From positions 2,448,176 to 2,512,175 of the forward strand of contig OZ026833.1 of assembly GCA_964023205.1 (NCBI GenBank): DNA of 64,000 nt, written 5' to 3'. The position numbers and the translations under genes were made by a program. Below, piece after piece: positions 35,761 through 46,180 of this stretch. The notes under the pieces were generated by a model, which was not told the DNA's origin, ran no database searches, and worked only from the letters and a program-made list of their open reading frames with translations. Numbering within the stretch: the stretch's first letter is position 1; each line of letters opens with the position of its first letter. Source of the stretch: Lutraria lutraria (taxonomy: Eukaryota; Mollusca; Bivalvia; Venerida; Mactridae).

Positions 35761-35787
35761 TTTTTCAACAGAAAGAAGTCCAATTAA
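35761..35787 (+). CDS. DDX11: DDX11-like helicase, terminal exon M
   Basis: Acceptor ttgttttcag ends at 35760. The exon encodes FFNRKKSN and a TAA stop at 35785-35787, parallel to the 'KFHREKSASS' end of human DDX11. The nine-codon last exon is short, but the acceptor is strong and the C-terminal similarity supports it. The 3'UTR runs into the 30-bp minisatellite that starts near 35810. I could not single out the polyadenylation site. Confidence 0.82.
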   Translation, partial: FFNRKKSN

Positions 35788-35809
35788 TGTTCCAATTCAA
35801 ATTAAGATG

Positions 35810-36017
35810 TTTTTCAACATGATCATTTCATTCAAGACGTTTTCAAATGTGTTCATTTCAATTAAGATATTTTCAAATGTGTTCATTTCAATATATAGAT
35901 ATTCTCAAATGTGTTAATTTCAATTAAAATGTTTGTGTTAATTTTGATCAAGGCATCTTAACATGTGTTAATTTCAATCAAGATGTTTTCAAATTAGTAA
36001 ATTTCAATCAAATCATT
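35810..36017 (+). repeat. 30-bp minisatellite downstream of the helicase, left part
   Basis: Degenerate units 'ttttcaaatgtgttcatttc' plus 'aatcaagacg', starting about 20 bp after the helicase stop codon. It continues at 37091-37385 after an inserted element, so it was probably one array, and may be part of the 3'UTR. Confidence 0.7.
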
Positions 36018-37090
36018 TTTGTCGAGCCCGCCTGCCGTGAGCTCAACATAGTCGCCACAATGGCGGTTGCGTGTCTGTACGTTAGTTAGTTAGTTAGCGA
36101 GTGAGTGAGTGAGTTAGTGTGTCCGTCCGGATCCTTGTCCGGGCTGTATCTCCCTTATGCATTGACACTTTTTAAAATAACGTGGCATAATTGTTAAACA
36201 CCATGAGCCGGTGTGCACTGCGCAAAATCCAGGTCTCTAGCTGAAAGGTCAAGGTCACACTTAGAGGTCAAACATCAAAAATTAGCATTATACACCTTGT
36301 CCAGGCTGTATCTCCCTTATGCATAGAAACTTTTTAAGATAACTTGGCATAATTGTTATACACCATGGGCGGTGTGCAGTGCGCAAAATCCAGGTCTCTA
36401 GCTCAAAGGTCAAGGTCACACTTAGAGGTCAAACGTCAAAAATGAGCATTATAGACCTTGTCTGGGCTGTATCTCCCTTATTCGTAGAAACTTTTTAAGA
36501 TAACTTGGCATTATTGTTAAACACCATGAGACGGTGTGCAGTGCGCAAAATCCAGGTCTCTAGCTCAAAGGTCAAGGTCACACTTAGAGGTCAAACATCA
36601 AAAATGAGCATTATACACCTTGTCTGGGCTGTATCTCCCTTATGCATAGAAACTTTTTAAGATAACTTGGCATAATTGTAAAACACCATGAGGCAGTGTG
36701 CAATGCGTAAGATCAAGGTCTCTAGCTCAAAGGTCAAGGTCACACTTAGAGGTCAAACATAAAAAATAATCATTATACACCTTGTCAGGGCTGTGTCTCC
36801 CTTATGCATTGAATTATTTAAAAATGACTTGCCATAATACAATACGACCATGTGTCTTGGGCAACACCCAGATTTTTATAAGTCAAAGGTCAAGATTACA
36901 CATTCGGTCAAATATTTTCCTTGTCTGGGCTGTAACTTATGTTTGCATTCAAGGATTTTTAAATAAATTGGTATAAAAGTTTACTTCAATGAAATAATGT
37001 GTTATGAATATCACCCATACTTGTAGTTCAAAGGTCAAGATCACAAGCTGGCTAAACAGGGGCTCGACATGTTGCCCTTGGGCTTCTAGT
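36018..37090. mobile_element. 1.07-kb 'gtcgagcccgcc' dispersed element
   Basis: Left end tgtcgagcccgcctgccgtg, right end ggggctcgacatgttgcc; gtcgagccc and gggctcgac are inverted. Four to five tandem units of about 178 bp lie inside ('gggctgtatctcccttatgc', 'ggtctctagctcaaaggtca', 'aggtcacacttagaggtcaa'). The 30-bp minisatellite is broken exactly around it. A short gagt microsatellite is at 36098-36120. Confidence 0.65.
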
Positions 37091-37385
37091 GTGTTCATTT
37101 CAATCAAAATGGTTGTGTAAATTTCTGTCAAGACGTTTTCAGCTGTGTACATTGTAATTAGGACGTTTTCAAATGTGTTCATTTTGGACGTTATCAAATG
37201 TGTTCATTTTAGACGTTATCAAATGTGTTCATTTCAATCAAGGCTTTTTCAAATGCGTAAATTTCAATCAAAACGTTTGTGTTCATTTCAATCAAAATAT
37301 TTGTGTTCAATTCAATAAAGACGTTTTAACATGTGTTAATTTCTTCTAAGACGTTTTCAAATGTGTTCATTTATCAAGACATACA
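37091..37385 (+). repeat. 30-bp minisatellite, right part
   Basis: Continuation of 35810-36017: 'gtgttcatttcaatcaaaat', 'gacgttttcaaatgtgttca' and so on. It merges into the left edge of the kringle segmental duplication near 37317. Confidence 0.65.
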
Positions 37386-38432
37386 TGTATGTGTTTACTT
37401 CAATCAAGACATACAATGCAATCTCTGCAAAACAACACTCTTTGAGTGAAACAAAATTATGTTGTTGTTGAGAGGTTGCACTGTACTTCTTTATGTCTCT
37501 TTCAACCCAGATCATAAATGTTTGTGTTTTTCCTGTTTGTTTTGGACCTTGTCCTTGACCAAACAAGTTGTTCTGTTATTGACATAATTTATAGTGTTAA
37601 TGATTTTGCACGGGCGGACGGGAGGATCTAGCATAGGTCCCTGTCAAACTGTAGTTCTTTCATGCACAACAGCTTCTCTGGATCTTGTTCATTTCATTCT
37701 TATTGTCTTTATTGTCTATTTTATGATGTCTTTAAAAATAAAAAAATTGATTAATTTATATCTTTATTTTGTATTTGTTTATTTTCAACTTCTTGTTTTA
37801 TTATACATTTACTTTTAATAAACCTGTACATTGAAGGACTAACATGTAATTGTATATCCAAAAGTCTCTGACCATAGATAGAAATGAAATATATTCATAA
37901 ATATCACACCCCCTAGTCTGAAAGTGAAATCCTGGATCCGCCTCTGTATATCTCTGTTGTCTGAGTTGTTTTTATTGTTGTTTCATGGGTTATATAGCAG
38001 CATTTAAGATAATAGTTTACCTGTTGTTTAACGGCCCGTTTGACAATTACGGGCATTTTTATCGTTACTCTTTTTTCCAATATTTTTTTTCTGTTCTTTT
38101 ATTGTGCTCGGTGCAAGAGGCATCGATACACACCTTGCCCATTTTCATGTGATTTTCTTAGAACTAGGTAGATATTATGCAGACACTGAAGTGTTCATGA
38201 AATATTTTATTATGGAGCCAAGATTCATACATGGGGACCTTCTGATTGGTAGTCCAGTAATGTTACCACTAGTCCAACCCTTACAATAATATGCAGAAAA
38301 AAGGAATAGTAAACATCAATCTATTTGTTTGCTACTATGGCTTTATTGCTTTATTATAGAGAAATGATTGTATTATAAAAATAACTACATTATTGAATTG
38401 AATGTTTAATCTTACATACATGTATATACCAT

Positions 38433-38701
38433 TTATTGACAGGAAGGAATATGACAATGTTCCCATTTCTTGGCCCTGGATTTTGTAAAGCACCAAAGTT
38501 TCCCACTTCTTCCTGGATCACGACAATAATTTTGTGCAGCACTGGCTGACTGGTCTGGGAAAAGGTGATCGAGTGTATAACCGTGTTTGTTAGGATGTTG
38601 GCTATCCCACCTCTGACAATTGTAGCCACTCTGTGTATGGCTCTTTTTTCCCAAGTAAAGATGAGTGCGAAGCCAGTAGCAATCGCTGCGCTCAAACTCA
38701 T
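38433..38701 (-). CDS. Secreted coiled-coil/kringle protein, copy 1, exon 2 (kringle)
   Basis: Acceptor ctaattgcag on the - strand. The phase-1 join gives N then EFERSDCYW. One complete kringle: Cys at residues 102, 123, 154, 165, 177 and 182, spacings 21-31-11-12-5 against 21-29-12-12-5 in the classical kringle. Family signatures are SGYNCQRW, NYCRDP, LWCFT and CHIPSC. It ends one residue after the last Cys (Q, then TAA at 38433-38435). Kringles are disulphide-rich modules that bind proteins, lysine or lipids. AATAAA signals on this strand at 38342-38347 and 38350-38355 (tttatt on +) lie about 80 bp downstream. A second long open frame over this exon is a shadow. Confidence 0.9.
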
Positions 38702-39213
38702 CTGCAATTAGAATACAAAAAAAACGTAGGTGTAACTATGCTTTTACTGAGTACAATGAGACCCGCCCGGCTAGCTCAGTGGTTAGAGCGTTTGTCTGAT
38801 GATTGAGAGGTTGTGAGTTCGGGCGAGGCTCACACTGAAGATAGTACATCCTATGTTAAGCTGTCCTCCAGCTCTAAGATATGTGGGGTAGCTTGGATAG
38901 AATGTGGTTAGTACTGGTTAAACCTAAATTAATTCCAGGAAAGCTGGTTAGGATAACTGCCCGCCACGATATGACTGAAATTATGTTGAAAATGGCGTAA
39001 AACTCAATGAAACAGACTGAGTACAATTCTTAACAAAATGTTAACTGCATGGGACAATAAGCACTCATAAATGTGCCAAAACATCTAGGGAAATACATCT
39101 ATAAATATATTTCATATCTTTAATTTTATTACTAGTATTGTGAAGATTAATGTGTGCAAGCCATACATTTACAAAATGTGTATTTAGAACATGTTATATT
39201 TAAGTCTACTTAC
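38702..39213 (-). other. Intron of kringle copy 1
   Basis: 512 bp, phase 1, GT-AG. Contains the antisense tRNA-SINE at 38764-39014; the remainder is AT-rich and still alignable with the intron of copy 2 (for example 'aacaaaatgtt.actgcatgggacaa'). Confidence 0.7.
38764..39014 (+). mobile_element. tRNA-derived SINE, family 2, inside kringle copy 1 intron
   Basis: Head reads like a tRNA: ctagctcagtggttagagcg (A box) and gtgagttcgggc (B box). The body has ggggtagcttgg and ggaaagctggttagg, and the tail has atgttgaaaatggcgtaaaa. It sits antisense in the 38702-39213 intron and is absent from the introns of the two paralogues. A reverse-oriented relative lies at 31644-31934. Confidence 0.8.
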
Positions 39214-39496
39214 TTATGATTGGCTCAGCTTTAGATGAAAGATCTTGTAACTTTTTATCCATGTCTTCATTCATCTCTTTCGCTTCAGTTAAGTAATGCC
39301 GATAATGTGATGTGTAGTTTTCTAAATTGATTAGCAATTTTTCAAATCCCTGCATTTTACTCTCAACTTGAGACAGTTTTATTCTTAATTCATCCTCAGT
39401 TGACAATTTACAATTTTCTCCATTGATTCGCAAGGGAGACTTGATCACCAATATCATACAAAAAATAATCCAGTATTTTAAAGATAAGTTTTCCAT
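39214..39496 (-). CDS. Secreted coiled-coil/kringle protein, copy 1, exon 1
   Basis: Encodes the N-terminal half of a 183-residue predicted secreted protein. The start at 39496 gives MENLSLKYWIIFCMILVIKS, a typical signal peptide; an upstream in-frame ATG at 39514 would add six residues and is less likely. Residues about 35-93 (KLSTEDELRIKLSQVESKMQ, then FEKLLINLEN and so on) are charged with hydrophobic heptad positions and look like a coiled coil, so the protein probably oligomerises. Donor a|gtaagtag at 39214/39213, phase 1. Exon 2 is at 38433-38701. A near-identical frameshifted paralogue is at 50570-52024 and a diverged one at 57469-61215. Function unknown; the architecture suggests an extracellular binding protein. 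Confidence 0.85.
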
Positions 39497-39514
39497 TGCT
39501 ACTAAATTAAACAT

Positions 39515-40521
39515 TTAAACATTCTAAGATACCGATATACCACTGTCAAAGCACTGCTCTCAGATCAAAACAGCTTTGGAAGGAAAGTTTGTTCTTACTG
39601 CTTCTTATATCGGTGCGCTCTGCTTACCGTGCAGATTGTACACGTGGAAACGGGTCCAATTAGCTGTTTTAATAAATGGGGTCAGGATCAGCATCTTAAC
39701 CAAAATGCACACTCTCTCATTAGTTTGGGAATTAGAAACAATTATTATATTGGTTTCAAGACCAGAGACGTATAATTATACGTCTCTGATAACACTATCA
39801 AACGGTTCGGACAAGAAAAGTAAAGAAGTAGAGGGCTTACGATGACAAAAATCTGAACCGGAGGTAGCCCTTTATTTAAGGAGTTACAACAGTTATGTGG
39901 CTTTAGAAGAAAACGAAAAATAAGGCACTTAGGTGATGTTTTCCTAGTTCAATTGACAGAAAACGCGCTTGTAACGATAACGTTGTGACGTCACTAGGGC
40001 ACGTGGATTCCCCACACTGTTGTTAGAAATATGATCGGAGGTACAGATTAACGTAAAAAAGTAAAGTTTTAAGTGGATCAACTTACGTATCAACTTACAG
40101 CATTTACCGAAACAATGAATATTTATAGAAATAAGTATGTCCGCTCAACATATAATACTAGTATGCCGTTTACTGTAACAGTGGAGTACATATAATGTTG
40201 AAGTGCCCTATCTTTGCTTTATGAAATCAGGAATTGGCAGCGGATGGGTTTTAACATCTATTTAACATTGATAAACACGTATTTTTTTTTCGGCGGGCCT
40301 GTTTAGCGTGTCCGTATTTTTGAAATCAGATACGTTAAACGTATTATAATTACGTTAAGCTCAGATACGTTATGCAGAATTATACCTACTACAGTTGGTA
40401 ATTAGTCGAAAAAATGACATTAAGGTGCAGTATTTAGACGTCCACACATGTACGTACATGATGTCATTCAAAGATGTATGGTATTGATGATGTCATATTA
40501 ACTGGGAAATGTTTATAATAC
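39515..40521. other. Intergenic, upstream of kringle copy 1
   Basis: To about 39758 it is homologous to the region upstream of kringle copy 2. After that it is AT-rich, with nothing recognised except the start of the 'cagatacgtt' motifs at 40326. Confidence 0.5.
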
Positions 40522-43195
40522 GGTCATTTTCAGTAAGGCAGTGCAATATCCAATTTTCTATGTCGTCGACATTTTATTTTAATACTAGACAATAATTATA
40601 TGTTTTCTGATGACGATCTTACCAGGCACCTAAAACTGAACATTTCTACATAGTTTATTTCAAGCTCAATGTCAAATTGTTTTTTAAATAAGGTCACAAA
40701 GTATCAGATTTGAAAGGTTCGTGACTGTCGTCAGTCAGGAAGTCTTTATTTGGATTAAAATATGACACACGCACGCTCGTTTATGAAGCAAAAATCGTTT
40801 TTAATATGTGTAGAACTACCTTTTGGGCCTTTTATTCACCACGACCAGAACAATTTGACTGTTCATTTGGAAACACATGCAAATATATTTTGTCGCTAAA
40901 ACTGCTGTAAGGTTCGTTACATAGAAAAATATGTAGAGATGATATGAAATATACTGTTTTATAATTGAAAACATACCACAAAACACACCCTTCCACAACC
41001 ATACGGCAGTTAAAACAAAATTTCTTCGTTTTGATACGACAGATGTCTGATCATATGGCATCCATAAGACATGATATTTAATTATAAAACACAACATTTT
41101 CGTCTTTATTGTATTCTTTCTTCTTTCCAAATGGTTCCAAAACGTGCCCAATGAAAGGTTCGTGATGAAAGGTTCGTTACCATGCTATTTCAGTTGTACT
41201 TGTAAATGTTGTTTATGAAAGGTATGGTAGAGTTTTTTCGTGCATCAGCTTGTATGATGGAGATACGACGTATTCATCCTTGAAACAAGGGCAAAGTTTC
41301 AGGGGAATTTCATTCGACATTCTTTTTGGTGAACACATGGTTGTTGGGGTATTAGTAAAACCTAGTTTTTTTAATTGTTTTTAACTCTTTTTTGCTTTAA
41401 AGCAATATGAAATATTAAATTGTCCGACGGTTGTTGAATTTTCAATGCAAGCGGTGTAGATTCTTTGTTGGTTGCATTTTATGAAATGAAAGGTTCGTGA
41501 CGTTAAGTAACGAACCTTTCGTTGAAAAAGACTGAGTAGATTTTAAAGAAAAACATTGTATGTGGAAATATTACATCGTGTATTTCTCGCAAACTTAGTA
41601 ATGAACACATATATATACTACTAAAGGTACTTATATATGATATATGGTCATTCAATTCATGATTTGGTACTTAAATATACCTACTGTTAAAAATTAAGAA
41701 AAAAACTATCAATACAAATTAAGAAATTTATGCAATTTTCCCAACTGTCTTAAATGACAAGATCTAAAAACTATTATTGTGTGATTTAGAACATGTCTAA
41801 AAGGTTGATGAACTGAACCAGTGTCCGTTATATATGTAGCTTATAAAAGATGCAGTGCTAATACATCACCAACTAAGGTAACGAACCTTTCATTTTTTTT
41901 AAAATTGCCGTTGTATGCCGAAATACGACGACAGTACATGCAGGGAACGCCTGAAACAATAAAATGAAGCCTATGAACTATGATGTAATAAGAATTAGAA
42001 ACTATGGCCCTGTGTGCTAAATTGATACTGGTAATTTTGCGGCAGTACAGTATACAAATCATGGTGTGTTGAAAAATCATGCAGGTTGATCTTGATGACG
42101 AAGCTTTTGATGCAGCATACATTCAAACGTTTAAGGATTTGTTTTAGTGGTCAAAAAGAGAAGATTAGATATGGATCAACTTTACTGATATCCTGTATGG
42201 GAGGTCAAACCGAATGTTTAATTTGACTGACGGAGATATTCATGCATAGAGTTGAAATGGCATATATGCTGAATAACAGTAGATAGTTTGGTCATTCTTT
42301 TCATGTGCACTGGTGTTGTGTTGTGAAGGCAATATTTATAGTAAAATATACTTAAGTTATTTTTATATCAGTATAAATATGTTGGTGTTATACATGGAAG
42401 AAATGACAAAGATAATTTGCATTATACGTTATAACGTTGTCATGACCAAAAATGAAAGGTCCGTTACCCTTGTATTGTAAAAACATTTTATATAGGCATT
42501 TCTGTCAATAAGTGTTATATTCACATGATTTTGTACTAGCTTTGTCTAAAGGGTTTCATATTCTGCATAAATCAGAATTATTTCGTTGAATTAACGTACG
42601 TTCAACACATCGAAAGGTTCGTTACTTTTTTCGACAATATGTGATTTGCAAATATAAAGTTTTATGATTGTGATGTACTTCTGTCATATAATCTTCTGTT
42701 CTGTGGAAAGATAGATACATAACCGCAAGTGTTGTCAATCTACTACGTGAAAAACATGTAACTTTCGAAGAATTGAAGAAAGTGTTCATTTTTGAAGAAC
42801 ATATTTTACAACGTTTTATGATACCGTCAACTTTGAGGTATATTCACATTTTTTACGTTTTCATTGGAGTCATTCTTTAAACACACTATTACATATTTCT
42901 AGCATTTATGTATCGGATAATTCAATTTCTATTAAATGAAGGTTCCACTTTTTGTAATCACATCGTTGTTTATTCATGCACACAGTGCGTAACAAACCTT
43001 TCATCATGGATCTAATACCCATTATTCCAGACACAAAAAGAACGCTTTGACATCGTTTGATGATCAAGATATTTTCTATATTAACCACGGAATGGTGTCT
43101 CTTTCAAACGCAAATACTTAAAACGCATTTTTTAAATCTTGATTTTGGACCAATATTGCTCCATGTAATTGCACTGCCTTACTGAAAATGACCGA
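40522..43195. mobile_element. 2.67-kb TIR element with dispersed 14-bp motif
   Basis: Perfect 27-bp TIRs: 40522-40548 starts cggtcattttcagtaaggca and 43169-43195 is its reverse complement (attgcactgccttactgaaa then atgaccg). Both ends are flanked by aata, a possible 4-bp target duplication. Inside, gaaaggttcgttac and close variants occur about ten times in both orientations. No transposase frame was recognised; frames of about 100 codons on the - strand are not family-like. Confidence 0.78.
41488..41520. repeat. Palindrome of two inverted 14-bp motifs
   Basis: gaaaggttcgtgac, five bases, then gtaacgaacctttc: a perfect-arm hairpin apart from one base, near the centre-left of the 40522-43195 element. 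Confidence 0.85.
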
Positions 43196-44162
43196 ATAGT
43201 GCATACATTTTGTTTCATCAAAACTAAATGGCTACATATTGTGCGGTGATTTGATCCCTAAAATGAAATGTTTATGGCTATATTTCTTTGGATTAAAGAC
43301 GTTTTATCATTTTCATTTGATTTTAGTTTAGATTTTAAAGAGAAAACACTATAATACATTTGTATAACAATAACGTATTTGACGATGTGTTTAAACGTAT
43401 CTGATGATTACATATTTGACTAAAATGATCACTTTTACTATTATTCTTTTTATTTTTATAGCCGTGGTATGCATACATAAGTAATAAACAATGAATAGTA
43501 TGTGTTTCTGCTCTGCAAAATGTGTTTTTTCGACTGACTTTTATTTTTTTATTTTACTAGTTAACGTATCTGATTGTAGGTTATGGCAAAAACTCCTACA
43601 TTATAGTGTTCGAGAGAACGATTGAAAGTCATAGATAATGATTTCTTGGTAACAGAAACCGCTTATCAGAAATGATACATAAAATATGCGTACATAATAA
43701 CGAAGAAAGCATTGTACATTTAAGACCACACTCATTAAAAGCTCACATTTATAACACAGGTGTTACGAATATGATCACACATGTAGCATGAAGCGGCAAT
43801 CAAGCACATAGGTAACATAATTATTTTGCGACTAATGTGATCGATGCCAATTATTATTTTACTTGTAGCAATGTGATAGCATTCGTAACAAATCAGTTAT
43901 GTGTGACATGTTATGAATGTGGTCCTAAGAATCACAAACATTTGTAAGAGACAGAAATCAAATGTACACAGCTAGCAATATCGAGTCAGTCAAACTTCTG
44001 AAAATGAGAAATGAATTGTTATCAATATCCGAAAGTAGACACAAAATAAATTATACCATTTTGTTTTTAAGACTATATATTGAATTTCAATAAAATCCAA
44101 TTGTTTTGCGTCAAATACGTTAAACAAAGAAAATAAACACCTGTGGTATTATAGTAATGCTG

Positions 44163-46177
44163 GCGTCACACTGTCCCGAAGTTGACAGCAGATGTCCACA
44201 CGAACGTGGAATTTTGAACTTCGCGCGAAATTGGCCCCGATCCTAGTCAACAGCCATATCAACAGCCGAATCAAGTACGATGCCTTACGAAGATCACACG
44301 ATGGCACCCGAACCACACTCGAAGGCAGAACGAAGATGTGAATTTTTATTTAGATGTTTACCCACAGGACACACGAAGGTTACACGATGGCTACACGACG
44401 TCGTATTGAGAGTACGATGCCTTCAAACAAGGTCACGAAGGCGTCATGTGACCTCCCGATGGTATAAATTACAAATTTACTTTATTCAAATTAAAGTCAA
44501 TTTAATTAACATGCCACCCAAGGCATAGAGAATCAGGGGTAGGAGGCTGCCCAGTAAATGCAGAGTTCAGAAGAGGAAAGCAGAGGCAACTGAGTAGACT
44601 TCACTGAGCCTCCAACCACAGTGAGGGGCATAAATCAATGCAAAGACACTTGTACTGCGTCGACCAGGGCCATGAGGACAATGAGAAGAAGCCTTTGTAG
44701 TGTATGTAGACAGACCCACTGTTCCAAGGACAGGTGACCACCACATGAGCCATCCAGAGCACCACAGCAGTGTGGAAATTGTCATCTCTTCTCAAACTAC
44801 TCAGCAATGGCGGTCAATATATCAGTTGTAGTAGGACACTGGATCACATCAGCAGCAAACTCGGCTTCACATACTTCATATGTTGTAGGGTGATAGACAG
44901 GTTGAAACCGGGAGGGAGAGACTTTCTGTACCATGTGTTCTTCTCTTCTATACGACCTACCCTAAAATAAGTACATTATCTAATACGAGTGTCACCCTCT
45001 AAATGTTTACGAAGAACCCATTGATGTATTACGTGGGTTTAATCCAGGGATTCTGAAATAAAATTTAATCAAACAATAACTGTCAATAATAAATGGTATG
45101 TAGATCACAATGCAAAAGTTACCTTGATTTTCACTATGTAGATAAGATTTACTACCCTGTGCGTATACATGTACGCTATGGAAGTAAAATGGCGATTGCG
45201 TGCTAAAAAGTGAACTATAGGTTGGGTCATATATTATTAAGATAGATATGGCCATACTTTTCCGGACTGAAAGAATGTTAGTATTGGTGATGATAATGAT
45301 GAAATGATGTACATTTGTACTTGTGGTCATGATAAGAATACTAATAAATTAGTAATAATAACGTAATAAAAAAACCTATCACATAAGGAAGACAAATAGC
45401 AAGAAATAACAAAAAGAAATAAGAAAAGTTTCCTTAAGAGGAGGTACTGGACCTGTCAGAGCTTTTCATCATGTATTCTAAGTTATATATCAAAAGGTTG
45501 TCTCATCATCAACGTATGCCAGTCTGCAGGAAGTGAATTATGGATAAATGTGATTGAAGCTTGGAGAGAAACACATGCCTCTGTTCTGTAGAGTTGCTCA
45601 GGACTGACTGAGGAAGGTGCTCTATGACCGGCCTTTTATATATTCTCGTAACTATAACACTTGTGAAACGCTTGAGCAACTCAAATTCGGCTGTCTTCGT
45701 CGTCACCGTGGTTCCATCTCGATGTCATCGTACTATAATACGATGGCTACACGACGGCATTGAGAGGGCTTCACGTAGTCGTGTTGCCTTCTTAAGACAA
45801 TCGGACGGCATCTTGTTTCGTTCGTATTGTGTTCGTATGGCAAAAATGTCCGATGGCACCGATGATTACACGAAGAAAATACGATGATGACACGATTAAA
45901 CAAGATGCCCTCACGATGGCAATACGAAGGGTAAAATGAACACACGAGTTCAACACGAATATGATACTTCGCGTGGACCATCGGCAATTTTTTGGCATGC
46001 CAAAGATTTTGTCACCGCTCACGAAGTTGGTGCCGAAGCCTGAGAAACTGAACCGGCGGTCATACGATGGCTTAAGATGCCCTCACGAATGGCTCGATGT
46101 TATCACGATCACACCCGAAGTTGAACATTTCCTAAATCGTGTGTCCATCTGGTGTCTACTTCGGGACAGTGTGACGC
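44163..46177. mobile_element. PIF/Harbinger element, 2015 bp, decayed
   Basis: Perfect 20-bp TIRs GCGTCACACTGTCCCGAAGT at 44163-44182 and inverted at 46158-46177, flanked by the 3-bp duplication CTG (44160-44162 and 46178-46180). Three-base target duplications are characteristic of PIF/Harbinger, and the inside carries a decayed Harbinger-type transposase (44625-44945, - strand). Both ends (44190-44470 and 45690-46165) are crowded with 'cacgatgg', 'acacgaag' and 'tacgatgg' motifs, likely subterminal transposase sites. Confidence 0.85.
44625..44945 (-). pseudogene. Decayed Harbinger (DDE) transposase fragment
   Basis: On the - strand a frame reads EVCEAEFAADVIQCPTTTDI and LTAIAE, a TAG, then FEKRWQFPHCCGALDG, where the D of ALDG is the first catalytic Asp of the DDE triad in Harbinger transposases. 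After a frameshift it reads HVVVTCPWNSGSVYIHYKGF followed by FS, and after further shifts YKCLCID. The 'CPTT', 'FP.C.GALDGKH', 'P.NSGS.Y.NYKGFFS' and 'YK...ID' blocks are the family's core. Not functional. Confidence 0.82.
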
Positions 46178-46180
46178 CTG

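Larger units (their letters stand above)
37317..39758. repeat. Segmental duplication, copy A (contains kringle copy 1)
   Basis: Collinear with 48238-53459. Shared text outside the gene includes 'agcttctctggatcttgttc', 'ttgtctattttatgatgtct', 'ggaatagtaaacatca', 'aataaatggggtca' and, at the right edge, 'ttggtttcaaga'. Copy A lacks both 1.18-kb insertions found in copy B, so it shows their empty sites. Confidence 0.8.

Noticed and set aside
38390..38707. 105-codon - strand frame over kringle copy 1 exon 2
   Set aside because: Shadow frame; the true frame is fixed by the six-cysteine kringle and the exon 1 phase.
40816..42122. - strand frames of 93-111 codons
   Set aside because: They overlap the dispersed 14-bp motifs of a TIR element, have no signal peptide or domain, and show no splice-consistent extension.
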